This document shows, in pieces, positions 1-11,502 of a DNA stretch of 64,000 nt. Source of the DNA: Paramecium octaurelia (Eukaryota > Ciliophora > Oligohymenophorea > Peniculida > Parameciidae); the NCBI GenBank assembly GCA_905182995.1, contig CAJJDP010000050.1, forward strand, positions 252,877-316,876. The letters run 5' to 3'. The position numbers and the translations under genes are program-made. How positions within the stretch are numbered: position 1 is the stretch's first letter; each line of letters opens with the position of its first letter. The notes under the pieces are model-generated. The model ran no database searches and had not been told where the DNA came from. It saw only the letters and a list, made by a program, of their open reading frames with translations.

Positions 1-318
1 GTCTAGAAATAGATTGCGGTTTTTGTGTTTGAGTTTAACAATAAAGAGGAATAAAATTAAGGACTTTTGTATGTTTCGAGTTTATATTTAAAACTAAATG
101 AATTTTTCATAAGTTATTTCCATAAGTTTTAGTATTGACTTGATCTTTTAAATTGGGGAAAATGAATGAAAGTCAATGAAATTGATTTATTTTAAGTATC
201 AAAAAGTTTATATCTTCTTATACTCTTTATCAAATAAATAAATTTTGAAATGACAAAATGGTAGAATTGTACTAATGAATAAGAATATGTTAAATTGATT
301 ATATTATTTTATAATTGT
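1..318. other. Leading non-coding stretch
   Basis: I see no open frame with the ciliate code that looks protein-like here. The stretch is AT-rich and precedes the start of the coiled-coil gene; it probably holds that gene's promoter and the 3' end of something outside the window. Confidence 0.5.
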
Positions 319-1219
319 ATGGCTTCGTAAAAATTTATGGAAGTGTTATCGAACAATGACAAGCTAAGAATGAATGATATGAAATTGATTGAGCAGGAAT
401 AATATTATATCAGCTAGTTAAAGGATTAAAGGGAAAAAGTAAGAACCCATTTTAATGATAGATGGAATTATTAAAAATTGAATTTCTAAAGAAGGACCAT
501 GTAATATTAGAGTTGTAAGGGCATTTGGAATAATTATAAGAAGAATGTGAATAAGTCAGAGAAATTTATTAAGAACATGTGCAGAATCAAGAAAATGAAT
601 TTTATAGATTGAATTAATTATAAGTGGAGAAAGACAATCTAATGAAAGACAACGAAGAATTAAAGGATGTAATTTAACATTTACGAAATGAAAATGAAAC
701 TTTAAATGTATTCAAAATGATATTATTTCATAGTCGTTATAATTTAAAAATGATGATTAGTTAAGATAGTTATAAGAATAATTGGTTGTGATGGCAGATG
801 AAAATTCAAGATTAAAATAAGAAATAGCTAAGTTGGACGAACTTCTCTTTACATATGAACCCTTAAAATAGGAAAATGAAAAATTGAATGAGAAACTAAA
901 GTACTATAAGCATGAAAAGCACAGATTATCCTCTGAATTGAAATCAGGAAAACAAGAAATTAATAAGCAAATAGAGGAATTTAAATAAGGATATGTTAAG
1001 GACTTAAAAAATGAGATTTAAAGATTACAAGAATACAAAGAATAATATTAAACGTTAAAAATACAAGTTCAAGATTTTGAATAGTAATACATTGAAGCAA
1101 TTAAAGAAAACAATGAATTAAAATTAGAAATTAAATCTCTGTATGAAAAGGAGGAGAGTGAAATTAAAATTAAATCAGAAATAGATAGAGTACATATATT
1201 GCATTAAAATTTAAGGTGA
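319..1219 (+). CDS. Coiled-coil protein of unknown function
   Basis: With TAA/TAG as Gln this gives about 283 residues, starting MASQKFMEVL. A second in-frame ATG lies at 337. Two introns are needed: 23 nt (439-461, GTAAG...ATAG) and a 26-nt one near 708 (GTATTC...CATAG). After removing both, length is an exact multiple of three and the frame stays open to TGA at 1217-1219. The product is dominated by charged heptad-like stretches rich in Glu, Lys, Gln, Asn and Leu, typical of a long alpha-helical coiled coil. No catalytic motif, signal peptide or membrane segment is visible. It could be a cytoskeletal or basal-body filament protein, but that is a guess from composition only. Confidence 0.7.
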
Positions 1220-1620
1220 GATAAGATCTTATGTCAGTAAGATATTAAGAGACCTTAAAATTGAATGAACTATTTAATGGGATGATCAATCTGAGCAGTT
1301 TAGCAAACTCTAGAGATCATTTTAATTGAATATCAAAATTTTTCATTTTCAATTATATATAAATTATACTTAGTTTATTCAAAATATGTTATACAAGTAT
1401 AAAACAGTCTTTTATGAAAAATAAATGAGAGTTTGTTACATTATATATTCCTTAGAAAAATGATTTTTACACTGATTTATAGAAGTTTAAAAATGATATC
1501 TCTCCTATTCTAATTGATTTAGCAATGAAATTTTGTTGAAATTCACCATTAAATCTGATAGATAAACTTTGTTTTGGTTATGAAATATGAATTATAAATA
1601 ATAATTTAATTTTTAAAAGA
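1220..1620. other. Intergenic AT-rich spacer
   Basis: Spacer between two forward genes. No convincing coding frame, repeat or RNA gene seen; presumably 3' UTR of the coiled-coil gene and the promoter of the ALY/REF gene. Confidence 0.5.
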
Positions 1621-2066
1621 ATGAGCAAAAAGGAGGAGATAATAGAAATAAACCTTGAAGAAAAGATTCAATAAGAGAAAAGAAATAAGCAAAATGTGAG
1701 AAAAGGGTACTAAGAAAAGAGATAGAAATTATAAGCATTCACTAATGATAGACATAGAAATGATAATCGCAATCCTGGAACATTTGTTGACATTACAAAC
1801 CTGCATTATAGTGTTACAAATGATGAATTGAAAGAGTTGGCATCACAATTTGGGAAGGTGAAGAGAGCCTAAGTGGAGTGGGATAAAATGGGCAGATCTC
1901 TTGTATAATTAAATATAATCCAAAGGAATAAGGCTATATAGAGTTTTTTTATGTATCAGATGCAAAAAAGGCAGTTGAGAGTTTGAACAATACAACGATT
2001 GAGAGTTTGCCAATGAAAGCCTAATTAAGAGATTCAACTACGAGAAGAGGCATGTTCAAGCGATGA
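1621..2066 (+). CDS. ALY/REF-type mRNA export adaptor (RRM protein)
   Basis: About 140 residues. A basic, Gln/Lys/Arg-rich N-terminus leads into one RRM (residues about 50-125): the first strand reads TFVDITNLHYSVTNDEL, followed by SQFGKVKRAQVEWDKMGRSL, closely matching the ALY/REF (THOC4, yeast Yra1) pattern ending in RSLG. A 23-nt intron just after RSL (GTATAATT...CAAAG, an unusual AAG end) restores the frame to GYIEFFYVSDAKKAVE. The short tail RRGMFKR is basic, as the C-terminal export-factor binding box is in the family. ALY/REF proteins join the TREX complex in the nucleus and hand spliced mRNA to the export receptor. Family call is firm; the export role is from family knowledge. Confidence 0.85.
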
Positions 2067-2097
2067 TGAATATTAATGTACGAACAAAGGTGTTTAA

Positions 2098-2489
2098 TCA
2101 ATCAAACAAGCCTCCCATATCAACATCTTCTTCTGGTTCTTCAGCTTTCTTAACTTCTTTAGCTGGCTCAGGAGCTTTAGCTTATTGAGTGGCAGGAGCT
2201 GATGTTTAAGCAGCAGTTTAAGCAGCAGGTGCATTGCCTGTATTTCCATGCAAAAGATCTCCGACTTTCTTTCCTTTGAGTGCCTTTTCAAATACTTTAG
2301 TCCAGATTGGTTCAACTCTCAAATTAGCAGCTTTGATGACTTAAGCTAATTTGGAAGCAACAATCTGAGTATTATTTATTAATTTACTTCTTAATTGTCT
2401 TCATATAAGATGAGAGCAGCATAGGTGCAAGCTGCTTCTGAAGTAGCTTAATCAGCAATTGGTCGAGTGTCTTTTTGTGCTCTTGCCAT
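2098..2489 (-). CDS. RPLP1: 60S acidic ribosomal stalk protein P1
   Basis: Read on the reverse strand, 122 residues from MARAQKDTRPIADQATSEAA to the diagnostic C-terminus EEPEEDVDMGGLFD. An N-terminal helical dimerisation domain, an Ala/Gln/Pro hinge and an acidic tail ending in GLFD are all visible. The tail binds elongation factors at the GTPase centre. One 23-nt intron (GTAAATT...CTCAG) follows the LILYEDNQE segment. The phosphorylatable Ser of the usual SDDDMGFGLFD tail is replaced: here the motif is DVDMGGLFD. It lies tail-to-tail with the ALY/REF gene, 31 bp apart. Confidence 0.93.
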
Positions 2490-2781
2490 TTAAAAAAATA
2501 ATTAAAAAGATTTAATATTTAATGCTCATCTTATTCTTCTTATAATTCTTTACTAATTAACTATTTGCCTATTTTAAGATGCTCATTCCATTTTATGTTA
2601 CCTGAATACTGAAACTATTCCATCTTACATTATAAGCAATTATATTACACTCTTTCTTTTATGAATTGTTTTCTTAATAAAAGTAAAAATGTCTAAATTC
2701 ACAAGAACATTCAATAGTTAAGAGAATACATAAATCAGAATCTCTTTTAGATGATTTTTTGAGGTTAAATAAATTAATTAG

Positions 2782-3433
2782 TCATATAAAATAATTTTTA
2801 TCAGCTCCAAGCATCATGCTTTTAGTTCCCAAATCTTTCTTCATGTTTTCAGGACTTTCACTAAAAATGTTAAAATGTCGATTATCTTATTCATCAATTT
2901 CAAGAATAGAAGCAAGATTACCATTCCTATATAAGTAATTATCTCCTTTGATGATAAGCATATAAACTTGATTGCATTTTCATTAAGTAATTCCCCTTAA
3001 TACGCTTATTCAAGAAATTTATCAATCATATTATAAATATATAGAATAACTATTAGGTTCTTTATCGAATTGTATATCATTTTTATGTATAACCTGATTA
3101 ATAATTTCTTATTCTTATCATCATTTTTTCAGGAGTGAGTAACTACAAGTATAGTTATTTTTATCAATTAACTAGAATGCTTAATTGGATTATAAAATTA
3201 TTTGATGAAAGTTTAATAACTCTTAATAATCTGAACAAACCCTAAGCTAAATTGTTTTTACAAACTGTATAATAATAGTAGAATTATGTTTTAGTAATTC
3301 TCATTTTAATGGATAGTTTCGATTAAAACTTACTAAATTTGCTTCTTTATACATTGCTTTACAATAATAATAATTTGTAGACTCTAAGTTAATGATCAAC
3401 ACGAATTATGAAAGTTGCTGCCATTATTTTCAT
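2782..3433 (-). CDS. Uncertain hypothetical protein (reverse strand)
   Basis: Several reverse-strand segments look coding with the ciliate code: an N-terminal piece starting MKIMAATFIIRV at 3433, a middle piece around 2980-3090 (IDKFLEQAYQGELLNENAIK), and a C-terminal piece ending KSMMLGADKNYFI at TGA 2782-2784. I could not join them with confident introns, so boundaries are approximate. The 5' part sits inside the segment duplicated around the N at 4530, so its second copy (near 4770) lacks the 3' half. No family recognised. Confidence 0.3.
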
Positions 3434-4529
3434 GTTTGATATACCCCTTTGAATAATGTAATATGAGATTGCTACATTGATTCAATAAGGATTGAAATAC
3501 TTTTTTTCTATGTGAAATCTCAAATTTATAGGCTATTTAGTTTGTTTTTACCTTAATTGGCAATTAGTACTAATTTGTTTACTTTTTTCTTTTTTTAGTA
3601 GTTAATCTGCCATTATAATTATTAATTAAGGCTATGAGTGTTTTATAATCGTCTTCTGAGCCCATGTCTATGGCAGAATCAATTGTGCCTTATGTGTATG
3701 AACAAGGTCCGATACTTAACATAGTGAAGAATGGAGATGAATTAGTCAAAAGTTCGCACTTTGAAGAAGCTTATGAAGTTTACAGCTAGGCACTTCCCTT
3801 AATATATTAAAATTCAAGGCCGGAAGTTATAGAACCTACAACAGAAGATGTTCTTTTAGGATTAGCAAAGTGTGCTTTAACTTTGAATAAACTCTCCGAG
3901 AGCAAGCATTATTGTTTTGAGGTAGTGAATTCTTTGAATTTCACTAGATTTTAAAGAGTTATCCCTAGCATCCATAAGCTCTCCTGTATTTAGGATTAAT
4001 TTACAAATAAGAGGGCAATGAAAAGAAAAGCGAAAAATATATGAAATTAGCTTACAGCTCGAATTAAGATACGGATATCAATTCAGAAAATTAATTATTA
4101 CTTCAAATCTATAGATAATATTCTGATTAATCCAACAATTATTCTTCAGTTTAAAATAGCAGAGAATAAAAAGAATCTACATAAACTCAATCAAATGATT
4201 TGTTGACTCAAATTGTTGCATCAACCATCTTAGGAAGTTTATCAACCACAGTGATTAACTGGAAAAGAAGATACTCTTACACTAATATATTTATTAGTGC
4301 TTGGAATTCCACTTGCATCTTTGGATGTCTAAGGTTGAGTTGCTTCAGATTAAAATACCTGTGTTTTGGAGTTTACATGCTGAGCATATTAGCACTATAT
4401 TTATATTAAAGATATTTTTGAAATTTTGTCATTATAATAAATCATGTAAGGATTTCATTAAATATGGGTAAAAGAGCTTATGTATACTTTTCTATCTACT
4501 CAATGTCCTCTAAGCAATTATTAAAGGTT
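3194..4529. repeat. First copy of exact 1,336-bp direct duplication
   Basis: Every stretch compared is identical to 4531-5866 with a constant offset of 1,337. It carries the whole TPR gene plus the 5' part of the reverse-strand gene. It ends at the single N at 4530. Confidence 0.95.
3634..4421 (+). CDS. TPR protein with hydrophobic C-terminus (copy 1)
   Basis: About 253 residues, starting MSVLQSSSEPMSMAESIVPY. One 26-nt intron (GTAGTG...CACTAG) joins ESKHYCFE to ILKSYPQHPQALLYLGLIYK, which with the following QEGNEKKSEKYMKLAYSS makes a good tetratricopeptide repeat; an earlier helix pair around DVLLGLAKCALTLNKL fits a preceding repeat. TPRs are protein-protein scaffolds. The C-terminal 60 residues are hydrophobic and Cys/aromatic-rich in the plain frame; another frame in the last 150 bp is also membrane-like, so the very end is less certain. 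Exactly repeated at 4971-5758. Confidence 0.6.
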
Positions 4530-4530
4530 N
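4530..4530. other. Single ambiguous base (N), probable assembly join
   Basis: The only N in the window. It lies exactly at the junction of the two identical 1,336-bp copies, which is what an unmerged overlap between contig ends joined by a minimal gap looks like. Confidence 0.9.
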
Positions 4531-5866
4531 AAAATTATTTGATGAAAGTTTAATAACTCTTAATAATCTGAACAAACCCTAAGCTAAATTGTTTTTACAA
4601 ACTGTATAATAATAGTAGAATTATGTTTTAGTAATTCTCATTTTAATGGATAGTTTCGATTAAAACTTACTAAATTTGCTTCTTTATACATTGCTTTACA
4701 ATAATAATAATTTGTAGACTCTAAGTTAATGATCAACACGAATTATGAAAGTTGCTGCCATTATTTTCATGTTTGATATACCCCTTTGAATAATGTAATA
4801 TGAGATTGCTACATTGATTCAATAAGGATTGAAATACTTTTTTTCTATGTGAAATCTCAAATTTATAGGCTATTTAGTTTGTTTTTACCTTAATTGGCAA
4901 TTAGTACTAATTTGTTTACTTTTTTCTTTTTTTAGTAGTTAATCTGCCATTATAATTATTAATTAAGGCTATGAGTGTTTTATAATCGTCTTCTGAGCCC
5001 ATGTCTATGGCAGAATCAATTGTGCCTTATGTGTATGAACAAGGTCCGATACTTAACATAGTGAAGAATGGAGATGAATTAGTCAAAAGTTCGCACTTTG
5101 AAGAAGCTTATGAAGTTTACAGCTAGGCACTTCCCTTAATATATTAAAATTCAAGGCCGGAAGTTATAGAACCTACAACAGAAGATGTTCTTTTAGGATT
5201 AGCAAAGTGTGCTTTAACTTTGAATAAACTCTCCGAGAGCAAGCATTATTGTTTTGAGGTAGTGAATTCTTTGAATTTCACTAGATTTTAAAGAGTTATC
5301 CCTAGCATCCATAAGCTCTCCTGTATTTAGGATTAATTTACAAATAAGAGGGCAATGAAAAGAAAAGCGAAAAATATATGAAATTAGCTTACAGCTCGAA
5401 TTAAGATACGGATATCAATTCAGAAAATTAATTATTACTTCAAATCTATAGATAATATTCTGATTAATCCAACAATTATTCTTCAGTTTAAAATAGCAGA
5501 GAATAAAAAGAATCTACATAAACTCAATCAAATGATTTGTTGACTCAAATTGTTGCATCAACCATCTTAGGAAGTTTATCAACCACAGTGATTAACTGGA
5601 AAAGAAGATACTCTTACACTAATATATTTATTAGTGCTTGGAATTCCACTTGCATCTTTGGATGTCTAAGGTTGAGTTGCTTCAGATTAAAATACCTGTG
5701 TTTTGGAGTTTACATGCTGAGCATATTAGCACTATATTTATATTAAAGATATTTTTGAAATTTTGTCATTATAATAAATCATGTAAGGATTTCATTAAAT
5801 ATGGGTAAAAGAGCTTATGTATACTTTTCTATCTACTCAATGTCCTCTAAGCAATTATTAAAGGTT
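4531..5866. repeat. Second copy of exact 1,336-bp direct duplication
   Basis: Identical to 3194-4529 in all stretches compared, including intergenic DNA and third codon positions. Sequence continues uniquely after 5866. Confidence 0.95.
4971..5758 (+). CDS. TPR protein with hydrophobic C-terminus (copy 2)
   Basis: Base-for-base the same gene as 3634-4421: same start, same 26-nt intron, same TGA stop (5756-5758). If the duplication is an assembly artefact there is one gene in the genome, and this copy has the authentic downstream flank while the first has the authentic upstream flank. Confidence 0.6.
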
Positions 5867-6173
5867 AAAATATTTTCTATCTATAAGTTTTTGCTTAATA
5901 ATAATGTTTGTACATTTTACTAATATAAGATATTATAATTTTACGAGGTCATATATTAAATCGCAGGCAAGCAATAATTTAAGTTAAAAATATTTAATTT
6001 TGAAATTCAACTCTATTGAATTGAATGCTATATTATTTAACTTTTTGTAAAATGCAGCTAAATAACATTAATAATGGGTATTAAAATTATTTTTGTTTCT
6101 TTCTAAGTATCTTAACTCATCAGTTAGATCATTAGATTCACAAAGTATTTAGGCTTAATTTCTTTTTTGATTT
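5759..6173. other. Intergenic spacer between convergent genes
   Basis: Contains the end of the duplicated segment and then unique AT-rich DNA between the TPR gene and the reverse-strand kinase. No coding frame or repeat of note. Confidence 0.5.
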
Positions 6174-7317
6174 TCATACCACTTTCTAAATGGGATAATT
6201 ATTTTTATACTTTGCGTTTTACAAATAAAATTTTAACTCTTCATGCTACTTCAACTCATTTGCATAATTGTATTTATTTCTAGCTTAAAGTTCTAATTGT
6301 TTTTCTTGTATCAGTTTATTATATTATTTTATAATCAAAAGACCAGTTGGAAACATAAAATCTTTGGTATTTTCATCTGTTATGGATTGTCTTAATTCAG
6401 AAAAGCTACTTATTATTTTATTTAATAAATTTTTTTTCTTATAGTACCATATAAAAGCAGATACATCTGACCAATCAGCTCGATTTTACGGATCTTTTTC
6501 TAACATTCTATTAAGAAGTTCCTATAATTCATATCTAATTTTATTTAAATTATTTTTATTTCTTTTTTCATAGTTTGTGATATCTAATTATCTATCAATC
6601 AAGCCATGCAACATTTCAGATAACACAATTCCTAAAGAAAAAATATCTGCTTTATAAGGACAGAAATTTGTATTAGAGTTCACTTCAGGGGCTGAATAAA
6701 TAGGAGACCCCACACGAGAGTGAGCTGCTGCTTTATACATATCCTCTATATTTTTTGCCAAGTTGACATCTGTTATTTTTACGCAACCGTCCTTGAGCAA
6801 TATATTTTCTAGTTTTATATCCCTATGAGAGTATTTTTAATTATGAAGGCTTAAAAATTAATTTAATTTTACCATTTCTCACCTTCAACAATTTATGAAA
6901 AAATATCCATTGCTTCATCTTCCTCCAATCTTTGGCCATCCTTATTTTCTAAATATTCCTTCAGATTTGCTTATTATTCAATTTAAATATTACAATCGCA
7001 TAACTCAAGTATGATGTAAAAATGATCTTGTGTTTCAAAGTGATCCACAAGGGAAATTACATTTCGATGCTTACATTATTGTAAAATTTCTATCTCTAAG
7101 GCATATGATTTTTATAATCTTTAATCTGAGATGATTCTGGAATCTAAACTGTTTCTTGATATTTTTTTTAAAGCGACATACTTATTTGTTTCTAAAAATT
7201 TTGCTTCATAAACCTAATCATAACTATTTTGAATACCGAGCATACTAAGCCTTGTCCCAATTTTCTTTTGGTGTTTTAAATATAATTACCTATAATCTTA
7301 TTATCAGCTTCACTCAT
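6174..7317 (-). CDS. Protein kinase with altered DFG (DVN)
   Basis: 365 residues; two 23-nt introns give an exact frame. The kinase domain shows a clean glycine loop (KLGQGLVCSVYEAK), the ATP-binding Lys in VALKK, an ALEIEILQQCKHRNV alpha-C with its Glu, HRDIKLENIL, APE (YSAPEV) and the DIFSLGIVLSEML helix F. The metal-binding DFG is replaced by DVN (ITDVNLAK; codons at 6762-6770). The Asp is kept, Phe and Gly are not, so catalysis is possible but unusual. After the C-lobe comes a Gln/Lys/Glu-rich helical tail of about 50 residues. It resembles ULK/NEK-like ciliate kinases, but I cannot assign a subfamily. Confidence 0.85.
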
Positions 7318-7368
7318 TTAATTGAATTATATATTTATAATAAAAATCAATAATTAGATATTGTTTAA

Positions 7369-8234
7369 TCAAACCATAGAGACATTTCGAACTTTGGAAA
7401 GTCGTTTATGTTCTACTGGAGTTAATTGCCTTTTGAATTAGGATAGAGTGGCATTTAGGTCTGTTACTTTGTTATTTATGATATATTAGGGTCTTCTTTG
7501 TCCATGAGGAGCAGTTGTTGGTTTTTCAGTTTGATTAAGGTAATTGCTAGTGTCGATTGATTTATCAGAGACTTTTTTGATTTGAAATGATCTATCTTAT
7601 TATTTGATTTCTTTAACCAAATTTTCTGCTTATTATTATATTTTTTTTCTGAATTCATTTGGATCCAAATTATCAACAACCATGTGTTCTATTTTGAGTT
7701 AAGTTACTTTATTTGCCTGATCTCTGATTTATTGTTTGATAATCAATGAATGTCGATTATTAGTGTTCATCTATTGCTTATAAATTTCTTAGTGATCTTA
7801 CTATGTTATTTCAGTGGTTGGTTTTTGTTGTTTAAGATTAGTGACTTGAACATCGACCTTCTTTTTAAGGGAGTGTCTTCTGGGGATAGATTTATTGGTA
7901 GAGGAATAATCAGACAAGTTATTATTTTAATTTAGTTCTCCTAAATCTATTATTGGTCTATCTATTAATTTGAGTGTCAATGCCTAAAATGAATCTATGG
8001 TTGGTCTTAAATTGTATTCCTGATCATCCAACAAGATGGAAGAACTCTAGCAATCAATTTAGTATAGATTGATGGCCGATCTTGTCATTGATGTCACTAT
8101 TACTTGATCTGATGCATAGATTCGCATTTCAAAAAGGCAGGAATCTTAGCATCTATTTAATGTTCGCGTATCAATTTCCTGGCCTGATGTATTAATTGTT
8201 TGACAATGCTATCTACTATAATTTCTGAGATCAT
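7369..8234 (-). CDS. Disordered/helical ciliate protein
   Basis: 280 residues, starting MISEIIVDSIVKQLIHQARK. A single 23-nt intron (GTAATAG...GACAAG) joins CESMHQIK to SAINLYQ. The N-terminal 60 residues look helical; the rest is low-complexity and rich in Gln, Asn, Ser, Lys and Asp, with short basic clusters (PRRHSLKKK) that could be phosphorylation sites. No domain recognised. It lies between two kinase genes on the same strand, 51 bp upstream of the DVN kinase start. Confidence 0.65.
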
Positions 8235-8273
8235 AATATGATTGTACTAATTTTATATATAAATATTAATTTA

Positions 8274-9092
8274 TCAAATTAAATGGGCATCATCCTTGAT
8301 CTCTGAAAGATAAGGATGATTATAAATAATATCTAGAGTAGTTCTGGTAGTTGAATCTGGCTAAAGTAATTGCTCCAGAAAGTCCTGTGTGATTAGATCT
8401 ATTTATTATTTTGACAATTTTTAAACGAGTGCCCAATACTATTACCATTTTTTTTATTGAATCAATTTCCACAACTTGCAACTGGCACTAGGTTTGGTGG
8501 ATTTGAAGGGCATAAAACCCAGAATTAACTAAAATAGAGTAACTCCTAATGAAAACACATCACTCTTTATTAGTACTTGAGTATTTATGTTCTCACTATT
8601 GTGTCCTCCCAAGAGTGTTTCTTAGTGCAATTCAGGAGGCATGTAATGGAGTGTACCAACAGTTCTTTTGGCTGTACAATTACTTAACAGTTCTGCAAAG
8701 CCGAAATCACATAAAACTAACCCTCCCTCTTTGTCAATCAAAATATTCTCTAATTTGATGTCTCTGTGTACGACTTGGTTTTGATGAACATAGTTTATAA
8801 TTTTGATCAAGGTCTTGCAAATCTCCTTTATAATTTGTGTGTTTAGTTTTTGAGATTGGAGTACTTCAAACAAATCGTGTGTCTAAAGTCTTTCCAAAAC
8901 CAAGTAGTTATCTGTGTAGGTGATGAGTTTGACGATGTGATTACTTTTGAGGAGTTCTAAAATTTGAACTTCCTTCATTCTGGACTGTATAGAGTAGAAT
9001 GATTTATATTCTTTGATTACGTAATTGGGATCCTCGGTTAGGAACACATTAGACGAAGATCCTTCACTCAGCAGAGTGGTCTTGTTGTGCAT
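8274..9092 (-). CDS. Small single-domain serine/threonine kinase
   Basis: 272 residues with no intron. The whole protein is the catalytic domain: loop LLSEGSSSNVFL (Gly-poor), VIKEY with the ATP Lys, HRDIKLENIL, DFGFAE, then MPPELH in place of APE, helix F KSDVFSLGVTLF, and a C-lobe ending NHPYLSEIKD. All catalytic residues (Lys, HRD Asp, DFG Asp) are present, so it should be active. The unusual PPE and the serine-rich glycine loop are typical of divergent ciliate kinases of the CAMK/NEK neighbourhood. It ends 39 bp upstream of the start of the next reverse gene. Confidence 0.85.
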
Positions 9093-9166
9093 ATGCTTTT
9101 AAGAATGATTGATTTATAATTATAAAAGAATAAAAAGGGATATATATTTGATTCAGTTATAAATTA

Positions 9167-11461
9167 ATGGGTTAGACAGATAGTAAATAGGAGTAAGATT
9201 TTTTGAGGAAGATCGACACCTAATATGAATTCATAAAGCACCTGAATGATGCAAGTGAATCATCATAATTATAAAGTAGGATACGGAGATGGCAAACTAT
9301 TTGGCAAGAGAAATGACAAGTCTTAAATGATTGTATTGAAGAACATCAGCATTCCAGATGAGCCTAGTTTTTAAGCATGGAAGAATAAATTATAGTTGAG
9401 ACAGTCTCTCAAGCATCCCAACATCATTGAATTGAAAGGTAAGCAAAACGCATAGTATCAATTAGAATCAATTTAAGCAGAACAAGAACAAGTTTGTAGT
9501 ACTTTTTATAAGATTAATCTCGTATTCGAATATCTCCCTCAAACCTTACAAGATGCCATAGCCTAAAGGAAGTAAGCAGGTGCCTATTACGGAGAATAAG
9601 AGGTGCTACAAATGTTGAATGGATCAATAGAGGGATTGGCCAAAATGCAAGAATTGAAGATTGCTCATCAGAATTTGAGAGTGCAAACACTGTCCTATCA
9701 AAATGGAACTATCAAAGTAAGCGACATTCCTTTGTTAGCCAATATCACATCATTTGCAGCAGTCTTGCAAGATTATGGAAATGCATCAGAAGGCAATTAT
9801 CTCTCTCCTATATTGACTAAGGCTGTCTATGAGAGCAATCATATGCCATAACATAATTTATTCAAATCAGATGTGTACACTCTCGGAATGATATTCCTTT
9901 AAGTTTGTTTACTCTAGCCTTAGGATAATTGTTATGATTACTTTGAAGGGAAAATAAACATGTAATAATTGGTCACAAATATTGAATAAGCAAGGACTAT
10001 CTACACTTCTGAACTAGTTGAAGTTATAGAAGAAATGCTTGAATAAGTTGAAAAAGACAGACCTGATTTTATTTAGCTAAGGAATAAAAGGAGACAAATC
10101 ATTCCCTAATATCCACCTCAATTCCCAGACAAGAACTCTCATCAATAGGAGGATGAATACTAAATGATGTACTACAAGAATGCCGATCATTAATCTGAAG
10201 TCTATCAATCGCTCTAGCCCTCCTATTTGGATGAAGGACCATTACCATTGCATGATGACAATTATGATGAATTACACAGACCTTACAAAGAACCATAACC
10301 AGCCAATTATAGCGAACATGATGTTCTGATTCACAATGCTGACATCACCAGAAATTCCATCTGTAAGAAGAATAATAATATATTATTTAGCTCCAATGAA
10401 GTAAAACAACTCTATTGGATAAATTCCTAGATCCTTAATCTAAGAATTTTAAGTTCAGCCTATCTCATTTGCATAAAGCAATAACATTCTTAATTAAGAC
10501 ATTTACAAAGTCCCTGATCAGTAAAAATAAAATATCAAACATGATTCGTATACTAATCCCTACAAAGATTATACCAATCACATGAAATAAGATGCTTACA
10601 CTCAATCAAGTCAATTCTTAAACAATAACAATTAGCAAAAATCCAATATTCATTTACAATCCTATGTAACAGCCTATCAACCACCTCCAAGAGAGTCTCT
10701 CCAAGTCAATGATTATCTAGATAAATTTCACTTCACATCACCCAATGACATTAAACTACTTGAACAAAACAACTAGACTGATTTCAACCAACCCAATAGA
10801 GAGTCATATTAATACTACCCTGTCTAACCATAAAGTAGGTTCATGTCTGTCTAATAACAACAATAACCTATCAAATAATCGAATTACATACCTGTTTAAA
10901 CAGTATCCACTTACCTCCAAAAATAGAATCTATCAACCTATGTGAATGAAACATATCCCAATGGACAGAGGTACGTTGGAGAAAAGATCAATGGCAAAAA
11001 AGAAGGCAGAGGAAGATTGTATTATAAAGAGGGAGGCTATTATGATGGAAATTGGAAGAATGACAGAATTAATGGATAAGGTATGAAATTGATATCTAAT
11101 ATCAAGGTGTATTATATTATGCCAGTGGAAGACCTGCATATGATGGAGAATGGATCGATGATAAATTTCAAGGTCTAGGTATCTTGTATAATGATACTCC
11201 CAAAATCGAAGATATTAATTACAGAAATCTAGAAGACATCGGATTGTAATGATATTCTTTCATTATTGTAGTGCTTGGACCAAATATGTAGGATAGTTTT
11301 ATGACGACAACAAAAATGGTTAAGGAACACTCTATTTTCTGAATGGTGATCGCTTCGAGGGATGCTTTTAAGATGATCAAGCCTAAGGCTAAGGAAGATA
11401 CATTTCAATTGGAGGGAAAGTAATCTAAGGAATTTGGAACTTTAATCATTTTGTGTAATGA
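9167..11461 (+). CDS. Pseudokinase fused to C-terminal MORN repeats
   Basis: About 721 residues; five short introns (22, 27, 28, 26 and 26 nt) give an exact frame from MGQTDSKQEQ to TGA 11459-11461. Residues about 30-300 form a kinase fold: YGDGKLFGKR loop, MIVLKN with the Lys, and helix F KSDVYTLGMIF. The catalytic HRD is HQN (AHQNLRV, 9666-9674) and DFG is DIP (SDIPLLAN, 9723-9731), so it should be inactive. Then come a 300-residue Gln/Asn/Tyr/Pro-rich linker and at least three MORN repeats (YPNGQRYVGEKINGKKEGRG, GGYYDGNWKND, GRPAYDGEWIDD, GDRFEGCFQDD). MORN repeats bind membranes or cytoskeletal partners. A scaffold at the cortex or cilium is my inference. Confidence 0.85.
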
Positions 11462-11502
11462 AATTCTATTTTTATATTAAGTAATGTATAAATTATGATA
11501 AT

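Noticed and set aside
3194-5866. Recent gene duplication of the TPR gene
   Set aside because: Perfect identity including non-coding DNA and an N at the junction point to an assembly overlap instead.
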